Source of the DNA: Candidatus Thermoflexus japonica
GTDB lineage: Bacteria; Chloroflexota; Anaerolineae; Thermoflexales; Thermoflexaceae
Assembly (NCBI GenBank): GCA_002898735.1
Contig: BEHY01000002.1
Location: 1 to 64,000 of the forward strand
DNA length: 64,000 nucleotides
Direction: 5' to 3'
Shown piece after piece: positions 20,199-31,465 of the stretch. The translations under genes were made by a program, and so were the position numbers. The number at the start of each line of letters is the position of its first letter. Position 1 is the stretch's first letter. The notes under the pieces were generated by a model that saw only the letters and a program-made list of their open reading frames with translations, did no database searches and was not told the DNA's origin.

Positions 20199-21646
20199 TC
20201 CGCATCCAGGATATGAGAACACGAAGAGCCCTTCAGGTCCTGTTGCTCGGTCTGGCAGGGGGCCTTCTGGCTCTCCTTCTCAGCCGCCATCCTCCCGCTG
20301 GGGCTGCTCCCACCGTCGAGATCGAGCCCAACGATTCACCGGGCCAGGCTATGACCATCACCCTGGGGGAGACGATCCAGGGCTCTACCGGTATCACCGT
20401 GACCGGTCCTATTTCCAGCGATCTGGACTATTACAAAGTTACTACCTTGGTGGGAAGCAATTATCGGGTTTCACTGAATATCATATATAACCCCAACCAA
20501 CTGGTAGTTCGGTTGAGGATTCTAGACGAGGCTTTGAATCTCCTGGATGAGTCAGTGACCTCTACATCCGCCAGCATCAGCTGGCGAGCTTATACCACAA
20601 CTTACTACATTGAGCTGGTGCCGCTGAGTTTTCAACCCCCTTCCGCCCCGACCCCGACCCCCCCGCCGACACCTGCCCCGGTGATTGTGAGCTATCTGTT
20701 GAGTGCTTATCAGATCGCCAGTACCCCTACGCCGACCCCGACTCCCACTGGCACGCCGGCCCCTACGGCCACGCCGACCCCTCTTCCCACGCCCACCCCG
20801 GCCGGGTTTCCGGATGCCTTTGAGCCGAACTTCGATTTCGACCATGCGACTTTGATCGGCCTGGGGGAGAAGTATACGGGCCTCAATTTCGTTCCCACGG
20901 TGCCGGGGACCGAGGACAACGATTTCTTCAAGCTCTGGGTGAAGCCCGGCATGCGGATCACATGTGAGACCCTGGACCTCACGCCGGGCACGGATACGAA
21001 CCTGATCGTCTACGATGCGAACCGCAATGGGATTGCGGGGAACGACGATGTGGACACCGCCGCCGGGGAGCTGCGCAGCCGGGTGACGGTGATGACCACA
21101 TGGGAAGGCTGGATGTATCTCCTGGTGGGGCAGGGCGGGCGGGGGATCGTCTACGGCTCCGGCTACAGCCTGCAGTGCATGGTGGGCCTGCCGCCGACCG
21201 CGACCCCCACGCCGACCCGCACGCCGCGGCCGACCCCGGAAGTGCCCCCGCCGCCCACGGCCACGCCGTTCCCCACGTTCACGCCCATCCCCACCGCGAC
21301 CCCCACGCCCGTGCGCCTGCAGGTCCAGGCGCTCCCGCCTGTTCCCACCCCGGCCGGGCAGCGGATCGAGGTGACGGTGGAGATCTATTACGATGCCAAT
21401 GGCAACGGCACGCCGGATCCCGGGGAGGGCGTGGTGGATCTGCCCGCATGGCTGGTGAGCCTGCGGGGAGGGCAGGTGATCGCCCGCGGGGTGACCGATG
21501 AGGAGGGGCGGGTGATCCTGCAGGGGGTTGCGGAAGGCCTGGTGCGTCTGGTGATCCCCTACCTGGGGATTGTGCGTCCGGTGGAGAACGGCCAGGCGGT
21601 GACCATCCGGTTGAGCCCGGCCTCCATGCCGGCTCGCCTGCCCTGA
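20195..21646 (+). CDS. exported protein with two PPC domains and Pro/Thr linkers
   Basis: A 483-residue secreted protein. A signal sequence spans about 10-38 (L-L-L-G-L-A-G-G-L-L-A-L-L-L, then P-P-A-G-A-A-P). Two bacterial pre-peptidase C-terminal-like (PPC) beta domains follow, near 42-150 (I-E-P-N-D-S, D-Y-Y-K-V) and 210-330 (F-E-P-N-F-D-F-D-H-A, D-N-D-F-F-K-L-W-V), separated by TPTPT-type linkers. A C-terminal beta domain near 390-470 carries Y-Y-D-A-N-G-N-G-T-P-D-P-G-E-G, an SdrD/Cna-B-like calcium-loop signature. No catalytic residues are evident. It starts within the stop of the response regulator. Likely a surface or matrix protein; function unknown. Confidence 0.82.
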   Translation: MIRIQDMRTRRALQVLLLGLAGGLLALLLSRHPPAGAAPTVEIEPNDSPGQAMTITLGETIQGSTGITVTGPISSDLDYYKVTTLVGSNYRVSLNIIYNPNQLVVRLRILDEALNLLDESVTSTSASISWRAYTTTYYIELVPLSFQPPSAPTPTPPPTPAPVIVSYLLSAYQIASTPTPTPTPTGTPAPTATPTPLPTPTPAGFPDAFEPNFDFDHATLIGLGEKYTGLNFVPTVPGTEDNDFFKLWVKPGMRITCETLDLTPGTDTNLIVYDANRNGIAGNDDVDTAAGELRSRVTVMTTWEGWMYLLVGQGGRGIVYGSGYSLQCMVGLPPTATPTPTRTPRPTPEVPPPPTATPFPTFTPIPTATPTPVRLQVQALPPVPTPAGQRIEVTVEIYYDANGNGTPDPGEGVVDLPAWLVSLRGGQVIARGVTDEEGRVILQGVAEGLVRLVIPYLGIVRPVENGQAVTIRLSPASMPARLP

Positions 21647-21671
21647 TTCCCGGGATCCGCGGGAGGGTGCG

Positions 21672-23009
21672 ATGATCGAACCGGAGGGGAAGCCATCCGG
21701 GTTCGGGAACGGGCTTCGGGCCCTTCTCTCCCGCTGGCGGGAGCCGGCGCGAGGTCGGTGGGAGCAGATCCCTCCGGCCCTTCGCCCGTGGTTGCTGGCC
21801 AGCGCCGCCGTCGGGATGATGGGGCTGGTTCTGTTTATCGCAGGCCTGATATTGCTTGTTCGCGCCGCGCAACCCCCTACCTCGCCCTCGCCGATGGGCG
21901 GAGGGGGGACCCCCTCGTTTCCCTTTCCGCTCCGGCTTCGGGTGAAGGACACGGCGTTCCGGGTGGCTCCCCTCGCCGTGCGCGGGGGGAGCTGGCCGGT
22001 CCCGCGAGGGCGAGGCGATACCGCTTACTGGATGGAAGGGACGTTCACGAATCTGGTGTTCGGCCTGTCCGATCGTCCGGAAACCCGGCGTCTGGTGGAG
22101 GGATTGCGGGAGGGGGATGTCCTGGAAGTGGAGATGAGCGCGGGCCCGGCGCTCCGGTTTCAGGTTTCCGGCCGGCAACAGGTGCGGCCGGAGGATACGG
22201 CGATCCTCTCCCAGCACCGCCCGGGGCTGACGCTCCTGCTGGTCGGTGGGGAACCGCGATGGGCGGTGACGGCCTCCCCGCTTCCGGAGATGCCTCCCGC
22301 GCTCCTGACCACCGGGCGGGTTCCGATCGGCCTCCCGGTGCAGGTGGGGTCGATCCGGTTGGTGCTGACGGGCGTGGAGCCGCGCTGGAGCGGGCCGGGG
22401 ATCCCCGGAGATTTCGTGGGGGTCGTGCTCCGGTTCGAGATGGCCCATACCGGAGAGGCGCCTCTGGCGATCGAGCGCTTTGAGATGAATCTGATCGATG
22501 CCGCCGGGCGGCGGTATCAACCCACCCCCCTGGAGAACGTCCCGATCCCATCCGGGCGGATCGCCCCGGGGAGCACGGTGAGCGGGCAGGTCGCCTATCT
22601 CATCCCCCGCAACAGCGCGGAAGGGGTTCTGATCTGGCAGTTCAACCCGCTTCCCGGGCGGGCCGCTCCGGTGGAGGTGGAATTTGAGCTTCCCCGCCCT
22701 ACCCCCACGCCGGAGCCCGAAACGCTGCTTCAGATTCAGATCCAGAGCGCCCAGTGGATGCCGGAAGGGCAGGTGCTGGTCATCCGGGGGGGGATCGGGA
22801 ACCCGGGCGAGCAGCCGGTGACGCTGGAAGCGGCGGAGGTGGAACTGGTCGGGCCGGAGGGCCAGCCGGCCCCGCTGGTGGAGGCTTCCCCGGCGCTTCC
22901 CTGGATGATCCCGGCGGGCCGAAACCTGGGTTTCGAGTTGCGGTTCGCGTTCTCCACCCCGGGTGCGGCCGTTCTGCGGATCGGAAGGGAGCGCTTTCAG
23001 ATTCGTTGA
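21672..23009 (+). CDS. single-pass membrane protein with sortase-like domain lacking the catalytic Cys
   Basis: A 445-residue protein with a cytoplasmic N-terminus, a transmembrane helix near 39-65 and an external region. Residues 110-200 resemble a sortase fold (G-L-R-E-G-D-V-L-E-V, then V-R-P-E-D-T-A-I-L-S and P-G-L-T-L-L-L-V-G-G). The usual T-L-x-T-C catalytic block reads T-L-L-L-V, so Cys is absent and transpeptidase activity is unlikely. Residues 225-345 form an immunoglobulin-like domain of the DUF4352 kind, and a further beta domain follows a P-R-P-T-P-T-P linker. It lies 25 bp after the PPC gene on the same strand. The sortase resemblance is by eye and could be wrong. Confidence 0.6.
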   Translation: MIEPEGKPSGFGNGLRALLSRWREPARGRWEQIPPALRPWLLASAAVGMMGLVLFIAGLILLVRAAQPPTSPSPMGGGGTPSFPFPLRLRVKDTAFRVAPLAVRGGSWPVPRGRGDTAYWMEGTFTNLVFGLSDRPETRRLVEGLREGDVLEVEMSAGPALRFQVSGRQQVRPEDTAILSQHRPGLTLLLVGGEPRWAVTASPLPEMPPALLTTGRVPIGLPVQVGSIRLVLTGVEPRWSGPGIPGDFVGVVLRFEMAHTGEAPLAIERFEMNLIDAAGRRYQPTPLENVPIPSGRIAPGSTVSGQVAYLIPRNSAEGVLIWQFNPLPGRAAPVEVEFELPRPTPTPEPETLLQIQIQSAQWMPEGQVLVIRGGIGNPGEQPVTLEAAEVELVGPEGQPAPLVEASPALPWMIPAGRNLGFELRFAFSTPGAAVLRIGRERFQIR

Positions 23010-23050
23010 GGGGAGCTTTTTCATCCTCAGAGGGACTGCGGGAGGTGGCC

Positions 23051-23338
23051 ATGGCGATCTATATCATGCTCAGCACCCTGACCGACGAGGGCGCGGAGAC
23101 CATCAAGGAGCGCCCGGAGCGAATTCTGGAGGTGAACCGGGAGGTGGAGGCGATGGGGGTGAAGGTCCTGGCCCAGTATGCGGTGCTGGGGCCTTATGAT
23201 TTCGTGAACATCGTGGAGGCGCCCGACAACGAGACGGTGGCCCGGGTTTCGGTGGAGCTGGCCTCCCGGGGCAGCGTGAAGATCATGACGCTGCCGGCCA
23301 TCCCCATCGAGGAGTTCATCCGTCGGGTGAAGGGCTGA
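23051..23338 (+). CDS. GYD domain protein
   Basis: A 95-residue cytoplasmic protein matching the GYD family (ferredoxin-like alpha/beta fold): M-A-I-Y-I-M-L-S-T-L-T-D-E-G, then G-V-K-V-L-A-Q-Y-A-V-L-G-P-Y-D-F-V with the family's G-x-Y-D signature, and A-S-R-G-S-V-K-I-M-T-L-P-A-I-P. The family has no established biochemical role. GGAGGTGGCC directly precedes the ATG at 23051, which decides the start over longer open frames. It sits between two membrane-protein genes with 41- and 22-bp gaps and likely belongs to the same transcript. Confidence 0.88.
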   Translation: MAIYIMLSTLTDEGAETIKERPERILEVNREVEAMGVKVLAQYAVLGPYDFVNIVEAPDNETVARVSVELASRGSVKIMTLPAIPIEEFIRRVKG

Positions 23339-23360
23339 TCTCTGGCCTTCCATCGACGGG

Positions 23361-25637
23361 ATGCGCTGGGCGCTGTTGCTTTTCGAGCTCTACGTCGTGG
23401 TGCTGTCCCTGATCTGGGCCCGGTGGGCCCGGCGGCCGGGGGTCCGTTCCCGAGCGCGGATGAGCGCGCTGGTGGCCGTGGTTCATCTCATGTTCTTCTG
23501 GCCGGTGATCGGGGCCGGCGCGTATCTGCCGCGCGGGGGCGGGGACCTGTGGGGGCAGCTCTATCCGGTCTGGGCGTTCGTCGCTGCCGAGGTGCGCCAC
23601 GGACGTTTTCCCCTCTGGAACCCCCGGTTGCTGGGCGGCGATCCGATCTTCGCGGAAGGACAGTTTGGCCTGTTCAATCCGCTGAACGGCCCTCTCTGGG
23701 CGCTGGATCCGCTCCCGATGGAAGCGGTGCTCTGGCGGGCGATGATCCCATCCCTCTGGGCGGGGCTTGGGATGCTCCACCTGCTTTCCCGGTCCAGATG
23801 GCTTCGGGTCTCCCCGCCTGCGGCGCTGGTCGGGAGCCTGGCCTACATGTTCTCCTCGCCCTTCATCGTCCACCTGGGTCATCCCCAAATCGGCGATGCG
23901 ATGGCCTGGTTCCCATGGGCGCTGCGGGGGCTGGAACAGAGCATGCGCCCCGGGTCGCCTCTGCGCCTGCTTCGAGGTAGCATCCCGGTCGCATTGCTGA
24001 TCCTCAGCGGGCATGGGCAGGCGGTTTCCTATGCCCTGATGGGAGCAGGGCTGGGGATACTGATGATGCCGGGATCTGGGACCCTTCTCCGGCGCTGGCT
24101 TCGGGGGATCGCGGCCATGACGCTGGGGATCGCCCTTGCCGCTCCGATGCTGGTTCCGGCGATCGAGCGCCTGCCCATGACCGAGCGTGCGGTCGTGCCG
24201 CCGGAGCAGCGACGAGGCTACGAGATGGCCTGGGAGGATCTTCTGGACCTGCTCTCCCCTCTTGTCCACGGTCGGAATGCGGCCGAGTGGTGGTCCCCAC
24301 GGGGACGGGTGGAGACGGGGTTTGTCGGGGCAACCGCGCTGGGCCTGGCGGTTCTCGGGGCGCTCCGACCTCCATCCGGGCGCGCGGGTGGATTGCTGGT
24401 GGCCCTTGCCGCCCTGGGGTTGGGGCTGGCGCTGGGCCGTGCTTCCCCACTGTATCGTGCCCTCGCCATCCTGCCGGTGTTTGATCTGGCCTGGAAGACC
24501 GCTCGCGCCATCTTCTTATTCAGCTTCACGCTGGCTGCCCTGGCCGCCTGGGGGATCGAACAGCGCAGGTGGGCCGGATGGGATCGGCGAGGCGTCGTTC
24601 TCACGGCCGCAGGGATCACTGGTTCGATCCCTATCGCGTTCGCACTTGTCCCGGCCGGCCCTCCGCGGGAGCGGGCCCTTTTCGGCCTGGCCCTCGCGGC
24701 CGTGGTGGCGCTGGGGAGTCTGATCAGCCTCCGCGCTCCCCATCGTGAGGCCCGATGGATCCCGATGGCCCTCCTGGTGGGGGAACATCTGATCGTTGGC
24801 GCAACGGCGGAGATCGAGGGCCGCTCGCCGTTGCAGGGCTTCGACCATCCGCAGGCCCTGGCCTTCCTGCGATCCGATCCCGCCTGGTTCCGGGTGGATG
24901 TCGATCCGTCCGCGTGGAGCCTGTGGCCCCCGAACGCCCTCCAGGTCGCCGGGTTCGATACCCCTTTGGGAAGCGGGAACCCGATGAACTTACGGGCGTT
25001 CACCAGCCTTTACTGGATGATCCCGAACCGGACGGCGCCGGCCTACCGGATGCTGGGGGTGAAATACATCGTGGTGCCGAAGGGGCATCCCCCGGGCGGG
25101 GAGGGGATCTGGCCGGTGTTTGTGAAGGATCCCCGGGTGGATGTGCACCTGCATACCGGCGCGCTCCCCCGGGCATGGCTGGTCTATCGGACAGAGGTGG
25201 TTGGGGCTCAGGCAGAAGCCCTGCCCCGCGTGCTGGCCCCGGATTTCGCCCCTGAGCGCGTGGCGGTGGTGGAAGGCGGCCCGCTTCTGGATGGGGAGGG
25301 GAGGGGCCGCATCGAGCTGCTGCGCATTGAACCCGATCGGCTGGAGTTGCATGTCGAGACCGACACGCCGGCGCTGCTGGTGATGAGCGAGGTGTTCTAT
25401 CCGGGATGGCAGGCCCGTTTGAACGATCGGCCGGTTCCGATTTACCGAACGAATTTCGCCTTCCGCAGTGTGGAAATCCCCCCGGGGTCACATATCCTCA
25501 CGATGACCTTTCGACCAGCCTCCCTGGCGATGGGCCTGGCGCTGGCCGTGATCGCGCTGGGGGGCGTTCTGGGTGCCGCCGGATGGGCGAAGATCCGCCG
25601 GGCGCTCCGGGGCCGGGGCCCTTCTCCGCTTCGATGA
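23361..25637 (+). CDS. YfhO-like polytopic membrane protein
   Basis: A 758-residue protein with about 12 hydrophobic segments and a periplasmic C-terminal beta domain before the last helix. The YfhO-type ending is clear: E-V-F-Y-P-G-W-Q-A-R-L-N-D-R-P-V-P-I, then R-S-V-E-I-P-P-G-S-H and M-T-F-R-P. The first loop has W-N-P-R-L-L-G-G-D-P-I and a G-Q-F-G-L-F-N-P motif seen in these GT-C-like proteins. In Firmicutes, YfhO is involved in glycosylating cell-wall polymers from lipid carriers; a similar role here is inference. The ribosome site is weak. The gene is convergent with lysU, with about 200 bp between that shows nothing recognisable. Confidence 0.82.
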   Translation: MRWALLLFELYVVVLSLIWARWARRPGVRSRARMSALVAVVHLMFFWPVIGAGAYLPRGGGDLWGQLYPVWAFVAAEVRHGRFPLWNPRLLGGDPIFAEGQFGLFNPLNGPLWALDPLPMEAVLWRAMIPSLWAGLGMLHLLSRSRWLRVSPPAALVGSLAYMFSSPFIVHLGHPQIGDAMAWFPWALRGLEQSMRPGSPLRLLRGSIPVALLILSGHGQAVSYALMGAGLGILMMPGSGTLLRRWLRGIAAMTLGIALAAPMLVPAIERLPMTERAVVPPEQRRGYEMAWEDLLDLLSPLVHGRNAAEWWSPRGRVETGFVGATALGLAVLGALRPPSGRAGGLLVALAALGLGLALGRASPLYRALAILPVFDLAWKTARAIFLFSFTLAALAAWGIEQRRWAGWDRRGVVLTAAGITGSIPIAFALVPAGPPRERALFGLALAAVVALGSLISLRAPHREARWIPMALLVGEHLIVGATAEIEGRSPLQGFDHPQALAFLRSDPAWFRVDVDPSAWSLWPPNALQVAGFDTPLGSGNPMNLRAFTSLYWMIPNRTAPAYRMLGVKYIVVPKGHPPGGEGIWPVFVKDPRVDVHLHTGALPRAWLVYRTEVVGAQAEALPRVLAPDFAPERVAVVEGGPLLDGEGRGRIELLRIEPDRLELHVETDTPALLVMSEVFYPGWQARLNDRPVPIYRTNFAFRSVEIPPGSHILTMTFRPASLAMGLALAVIALGGVLGAAGWAKIRRALRGRGPSPLR

Positions 25638-25844
25638 AGATCAGGGGCTGGTCGGGCGGGTTTCAGAAATCATCGTCGCCCGGCGTCGGGCCGAACGGTA
25701 GGGGGCAGAATGATACCGGTCCAACTCCGCCGCGAGGCGAAAACAGGGAAACCACCCCCATCGCTCCTTCAACCATCCCTCCCATCCCGATGGTCCTTCC
25801 TCCCTTTTCTTGGGAAGATCGGCGTTCGGATTCAGGGAACGATT

Positions 25845-26381
25845 TTAATCCTTCGCTTCCCCCGTGGGAAAGAAGGCCTCGGGGGGGATGGGCAGCCCCA
25901 GCCGGCGACAGAGCATCGGGAGGAGCCCGCCCGCTTCCAGGATGGATCGGACGGTGGGGGAGAGGGGCGGGAAGGGGAAGGCACCGGCCCGGCAATGGAT
26001 GGTGCAGGTCTCCAGATCGATCTCGATCTCTTCGCCCGGCTCGATGGCGTCGACGGCCTCCGGACATACGATCGGCAACAGGCCGTTGTTGATGGCGTTG
26101 CGGAAATAGATGCGGGCGAAGGATCTGGCGATGATGGCGCGCACCCCCGCAGCTTTCAGGGCGATCACCGCCTGCTCCCGGGAGGAGCCGCAGCCCCAGT
26201 TGCGGCCGGCCACGATGATGTCGCCCGGCCGAACCTCCCGGGCAAAGGCCGGGTCCAGATCCTCCAGCGCATGGCGAGCCATCTCGGCGGGATCGGTGAT
26301 CGTATAGGTGTATTTGCCGGGGAAGATGACATCGGTGTTGATGTGGTCTCCATACTTCCAGACACGGCCGCGCAGACGCAT
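25845..26381 (-). CDS. lysU: homoaconitase small subunit (LeuD/LysU family)
   Basis: A 178-residue swivel-domain subunit of the aconitase superfamily. It shows [17 protein letters not shown], the substrate-binding [13 protein letters not shown], and [17 protein letters not shown]. It pairs with the large subunit encoded upstream to isomerise homocitrate to homoisocitrate; a 3-isopropylmalate role is also possible because LeuD and LysU are very similar. The lysine-cluster context favours homoaconitase. GGAGGTTCCCG precedes the ATG at 26381. It is the last gene of the minus-strand cluster, 64 bp after lysT, with a tandem repeat and palindrome in the gap. Confidence 0.82.
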   Translation of the reverse strand: MRLRGRVWKYGDHINTDVIFPGKYTYTITDPAEMARHALEDLDPAFAREVRPGDIIVAGRNWGCGSSREQAVIALKAAGVRAIIARSFARIYFRNAINNGLLPIVCPEAVDAIEPGEEIEIDLETCTIHCRAGAFPFPPLSPTVRSILEAGGLLPMLCRRLGLPIPPEAFFPTGEAKD

Positions 26382-26417
26382 CGGGAACCTCCATCGGGTT
26401 CGAATGATGATACACGA

Positions 26418-26458
26418 CTGTGCGGTGCTTAGGCCTGTGCGGTGCCTAGGCACCGCAC
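26418..26458. repeat. 17-bp tandem repeat plus 22-bp palindrome at the lysT stop
   Basis: CTGTGCGGTGCTTAGGC (26418-26434) is followed directly by CTGTGCGGTGCCTAGGC (26435-26451), one mismatch. The second copy forms half of a perfect palindrome at 26437-26458 (arm GTGCGGTGCCT). The repeat covers the last codons and stop of lysT and the lysT-lysU gap. It could fold as an intercistronic hairpin that protects or pauses the mRNA. No protein that binds it is recognised. Confidence 0.8.
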
Positions 26459-27759
26459 TCCAATAGCACCTCCCGGGGATCGGTGATCCTTCCCCGCAGG
26501 GCGCTGGCGGCGACGACCGCCGGGCTGGCCAGGTAGATCTCCGCGTCCGGCGTCCCCATCCGCCCCCGGAAGTTCCGGCTCCCCGATGAGATCACCACTT
26601 CCCCGGGAGCCGGGATGCCCATATGGTTGCCCATACATGGGCCGCAACCCGGCACCTCGATCATGGCCCCGGCCTGGAGCAGGATCTCCAGGTAGCCTCG
26701 CCGGAGGGCTTCCTGGAGCACCTCGCTGGAAGCGGGGATCACCAGCAGCCGCACGTTGGAGGCGATCCGCCGTCCGCGCAGGATCTGCGCCGCAACGGCG
26801 ATATCCTCCAGCCGCCCGTTGGTGCACGTGCCAATGAAAGCGAGATCCACCCGGATGCCCGCCACCTCCCGCAGCGGCTTCACATGGTCCACCGAATGGG
26901 GGCAGGCCACCATGGGTTCCAGCTCGTCCAGTTGATAGCGATACTCCGCTTCGCAGGGCGCATCCGGATCCGGATACAGCGCATTCGCGGCGATGCGTTC
27001 CCGGACCGCCTCAACGGGCTCACCGGTGCGCCGGGCCCGACGGGGGGCCAGCCATTCGAAGACCGCATCGTCCGGGGGAAGATAGGCGTTCTTGACCCCG
27101 AATTCGGCCATGAAGTTGGCGATCACCATCCGGCTTTCTATGGAGAGGGTGCGGATGCCGTCGCCGGCGAATTCCACGGAACGATACAGCCCGCCATCGG
27201 CCCCCAGATCGCGGAAGATCCGCAGGCACAGATCCTTGGCGGTCACGCCGAAGGGCAGGCGGCCTTCCAGGCGGATCCGGAGGCTTTCCGGCACCCGAAG
27301 CCAGATCTCCCCGGTGGCCCAGAGGGCCAGGACCTCGCTGCGCCCCACACCCGCCCCAAAGGCGCCCATCCAGCCGAAATGGGTGGTGTGGCTATCCGCC
27401 CCCAGGATCATCTGGCCGGGCAGCACCAGGGCCTCCTCGCTGAGCACCTGATGGCAGATCCCTCGACCGGCCTCGAAGAAGTTGCGGATGCCCTGCTCCG
27501 CCACAAAGCGCCGGATCTCGGCGTGGTTCTGGGCATGGCGTGGAGTGGGCGGCGGGACCGCGTGGTCCAGGGTGATGGCCAGGCGGTCGGGATCTTTCAC
27601 ACGCCTCAGCCCGAGCCGATGGAACATCTGGGCGATGGCGGCGGTGTTATCGTGGCTCAGGATCCAGTCCGGTCGCACATCCACGATCTCGCCGACGGCG
27701 ACTTCGGAACGGCCCGCTGCCCGGGCGATCGCTTTCTGCGCGAAGGTCTGAGGGCCCAT
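26446..27759 (-). CDS. lysT: homoaconitase large subunit (LeuC/LysT family)
   Basis: A 437-residue [4Fe-4S] dehydratase large subunit. Cluster ligands are visible as I-G-T-C-T-N-G-R near 316 and the C-G-P-C pair in V-P-G-C-G-P-C-M-G near 376-379. It also shows D-H-A-V-P-P-P and [10 protein letters not shown] substrate motifs. With LysU it would convert homocitrate to homoisocitrate through cis-homoaconitate. By sequence alone it could equally be 3-isopropylmalate dehydratase; the adjacent homocitrate synthase and lys genes argue for homoaconitase. Promiscuous members exist, and no separate leuCD is visible here. GGGAGAGGCGA precedes the ATG. It follows the homocitrate synthase gene by 46 bp. 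Confidence 0.85.
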   Translation of the reverse strand: MGPQTFAQKAIARAAGRSEVAVGEIVDVRPDWILSHDNTAAIAQMFHRLGLRRVKDPDRLAITLDHAVPPPTPRHAQNHAEIRRFVAEQGIRNFFEAGRGICHQVLSEEALVLPGQMILGADSHTTHFGWMGAFGAGVGRSEVLALWATGEIWLRVPESLRIRLEGRLPFGVTAKDLCLRIFRDLGADGGLYRSVEFAGDGIRTLSIESRMVIANFMAEFGVKNAYLPPDDAVFEWLAPRRARRTGEPVEAVRERIAANALYPDPDAPCEAEYRYQLDELEPMVACPHSVDHVKPLREVAGIRVDLAFIGTCTNGRLEDIAVAAQILRGRRIASNVRLLVIPASSEVLQEALRRGYLEILLQAGAMIEVPGCGPCMGNHMGIPAPGEVVISSGSRNFRGRMGTPDAEIYLASPAVVAASALRGRITDPREVLLECGA

Positions 27760-27805
27760 TCGCCTCTCCCTCCCCGGCAGGGCTTGCGCGGATTACCTTC
27801 GTCCA

Positions 27806-29044
<1,239 letters not shown>

Positions 29045-29117
29045 TCATGGCCCCACGGGGGATCCTCCGGGTCCTGACTGGCCGGGACCCGAAAGCCCCT
29101 GCAGGAAACCCGCTGCG

Positions 29118-30194
29118 TCATGCCGGCGCGTGAGCCGCGATCCATTCCAGCGCACGGGTCAGCACCCGGATCCCGGTCAGGTATTCCTTCAGCTCGATAT
29201 GTTCGTCCGGCGTGTGATCCAGCCGGGCATCGCCCGGCCCATAGGCGGCGATGGGGCAGCGCCAGGCCGGCCCGACCACGTTCATATCGGAGGTCCCGGA
29301 TTTGAGGAGCAGGCGCGGGCGAAGCCCTTCCCCCCGGATCCCGGCGAGCAACGCCCGCACCAGCGGGGTATCCGCGGAGGCCCGCCACGCGGGCTCCTCC
29401 CCCTCCGTCCACCAGCTCGCCCCGGCCGCCTCCAGGACCGGGCGGATTGTCTCCCGCCATCGCTCCGGCGGCCAGGCCTCCGGCAGCCGGAACCCCACGG
29501 TCATCTCGGCCCATTCCCGCAGGCCATCCCCCTCCGCCATCATCCGACGAATCGAAGGGGTGATCTGCTCAAAGATGCGGTTCCCGGGGGAAGCGGCGCG
29601 GGCGCGCTCCCGAAGCGCAAGCCACAGGTCCACCAGTCGCTCCGCAGGGTTCGGCTCGGGGATGGCCGTGTGGCGGTTGGGCGCTTCGAGGCGGAGGTGG
29701 AGGAGCATCCGGCCCTTATAGCCCAGGGTGATGGCATCGGCCCCGCTGGGCTCGAGGATCAGGACCATATCGGGAGGAGACCATGTTCGCAGGAGATGGC
29801 GCGCGCCGCGGGAGGTGGCGGCTTCTTCTTCCACCGCGCCCACCACCACCCATCGCCATCCCGGTCGGGCACCCACCCGGGCGGCGGCGACCGTCGCCGC
29901 CGCCAGCGGGCCCTTCGCGTCTACCGCTCCCCGGCCATACAGCCGGTCGTTCTCCACCCGCACCGGGATCTCCCCCGGGACCGTATCCAGGTGCCCCAGG
30001 AGCAGCAGGGTCCGGGGGCCTTCCCCGATTTTTCCGACGGCGTTGCCGGCCTCATCCACACCGGCCTCAAACCCGTGTCCGGCCATCCAGCCGGTCAGGA
30101 ACGCCGCCGCCTCCCCTTCGGCTCCTGAGGGGCTGGGGAGGCGAACCAGGGCTTCCAGCAAAGCGATGGCTTCGGGATCCCCCGCGGGGATCAT
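29118..30194 (-). CDS. lysK: [LysW]-lysine hydrolase (M20 family)
   Basis: A 358-residue M20 metallopeptidase. Metal ligands appear in [11 protein letters not shown] near 68-77, G-A-V-D-A-K-G near 93-99 with the bridging Asp, and V-E-E-E-A near 122-126 with the catalytic Glu pair. The C-terminal Gly/His block ends D-H-T-P-D-E-H-I-E. In the LysW pathway it releases lysine from the C-terminal Glu of LysW; the related ArgE/DapE reactions are excluded by context. The start overlaps the lysJ stop by 4 nt (ATGA) and has GGAGGGGAAGG upstream, so lysJ and lysK are translationally coupled. Cytoplasmic. Confidence 0.9.
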   Translation of the reverse strand: MIPAGDPEAIALLEALVRLPSPSGAEGEAAAFLTGWMAGHGFEAGVDEAGNAVGKIGEGPRTLLLLGHLDTVPGEIPVRVENDRLYGRGAVDAKGPLAAATVAAARVGARPGWRWVVVGAVEEEAATSRGARHLLRTWSPPDMVLILEPSGADAITLGYKGRMLLHLRLEAPNRHTAIPEPNPAERLVDLWLALRERARAASPGNRIFEQITPSIRRMMAEGDGLREWAEMTVGFRLPEAWPPERWRETIRPVLEAAGASWWTEGEEPAWRASADTPLVRALLAGIRGEGLRPRLLLKSGTSDMNVVGPAWRCPIAAYGPGDARLDHTPDEHIELKEYLTGIRVLTRALEWIAAHAPA

Positions 30195-31393
30195 CCTTCC
30201 CCTCCTTCGATCGCGGAAGGGACGGGCGTGGGGGCTTCGTGAAGGGCGCGCTCCAGGGCGCGGGCGATCTGCTCCAGATGGTGGGCTTCGACGATCAGAG
30301 GGGGAAGAAAGCGCACCACCTCAGGGCCCGCGGGAAGGGCCAGCACGCCTTCTTCCATCATGCGACGCAGGACCGGCGTGGCGCGCACCCGCAAGGCCAC
30401 GCCGACCATCAGACCGAGCCCTCGAATCTCCCGAACCAGGGGGGAGCGGATCTGACGCAGGCGCTCCTGGAACAGCGCACCCAGCCGGGCCGCCCGTTCG
30501 ATCAGCGGCTCTCGCCGGAGGGTTTCGATCACCGCAAGGGCCGCTGCGCACGCCATCGGGTTCCCCCCGAACGTCGAGCCGTGGGTGCCCGAGGGCAGGG
30601 GACCCCAATCGGCGGGGAAGGCTACGGCGCCGATCGGGAATCCCCCTCCCATCCCTTTGCCCATGGCCAGCAGATCCGGAAGCACCCCGTAGTGCTCCGC
30701 TGCAAACCAGCGCCCGGTGCGCCCGAACCCGGTTTGCACTTCATCGAAGATCAACAGGGCGCCGTGATCGTCGCACAGCTTCCGCGCGGCTCGCAGGAAC
30801 GCCGGATCCGCCGGCCATACGCCTCCCTCCCCCTGAACGGGCTCCAGGATCACCGCCGCTGTTTGCGGACCGATGGCGGCCTCCAGGGCCTCCACATCGT
30901 TGAAGGGGATATGGCGGAAACCGGGAACCAGCGGCTCAAAGGGCTGGCGGTAGGCGGGGTTCCAGGTGGCGGAAAGGGCGCCCATCGTGCGCCCGTGGAA
31001 GGCGCGACGGGCGGCGATGATCTCCGCGCGCCCCGTGCGCCAGCGGGCGAACTTGATGGCAGCCTCCACCGCTTCCGCCCCGGAGTTGCACAGGAAGATC
31101 CGCCATGCCCGGCCGCCGGGGAGGACGCTCTGAAGCGCCTCCAGCAGCTCCGCACGCCGGTCGTTGTAAAAGATCTCGGGGCAAATCATCAGACGGTCCA
31201 TCTGCGCCCGGAGGGCCGCCCGGACCGCCGGAGGGTTGTGGCCCAGGAGAGCGACCCCCTGCCCCCCGGTGGCGTCGAGATAGCAGCGCCCCTGCTCGTC
31301 CCATACATAAACGCCCTCCCCCCGGACCAGCGTCAGGTTCCGCTTCGGGTAAACGCCGCTGGTGTAGCGGCTTTCCGTGGCCTGGATATCCAT
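30191..31393 (-). CDS. lysJ: [LysW]-aminoadipate semialdehyde transaminase
   Basis: A 400-residue class III PLP aminotransferase of the ArgD/LysJ group: [38 protein letters not shown] and [12 protein letters not shown] with the PLP Lys. In this pathway it transaminates LysW-bound aminoadipate semialdehyde to LysW-lysine. Dual use in arginine synthesis (LysW-ornithine) is possible, as in some archaea. GGAGGTCTTTCCG precedes the ATG at 31393; the longer open frame lacks a site. It lies 72 bp after lysZ and overlaps lysK by 4 nt. Confidence 0.9.
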   Translation of the reverse strand: MDIQATESRYTSGVYPKRNLTLVRGEGVYVWDEQGRCYLDATGGQGVALLGHNPPAVRAALRAQMDRLMICPEIFYNDRRAELLEALQSVLPGGRAWRIFLCNSGAEAVEAAIKFARWRTGRAEIIAARRAFHGRTMGALSATWNPAYRQPFEPLVPGFRHIPFNDVEALEAAIGPQTAAVILEPVQGEGGVWPADPAFLRAARKLCDDHGALLIFDEVQTGFGRTGRWFAAEHYGVLPDLLAMGKGMGGGFPIGAVAFPADWGPLPSGTHGSTFGGNPMACAAALAVIETLRREPLIERAARLGALFQERLRQIRSPLVREIRGLGLMVGVALRVRATPVLRRMMEEGVLALPAGPEVVRFLPPLIVEAHHLEQIARALERALHEAPTPVPSAIEGGEG

Positions 31394-31465
31394 CGGAAAG
31401 ACCTCCTGGCGAGAATTCGCAAGGCTGCCCCATCCGGAGAAGGCGTGTTCCACGCAGGCGATCGC

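Noticed and set aside
20640-21350. Repeated ACGCCGACCCC-like units that look like a tandem repeat array
   Set aside because: They encode Thr-Pro linkers of an exported protein; spacing is irregular and there are no CRISPR-like spacers.
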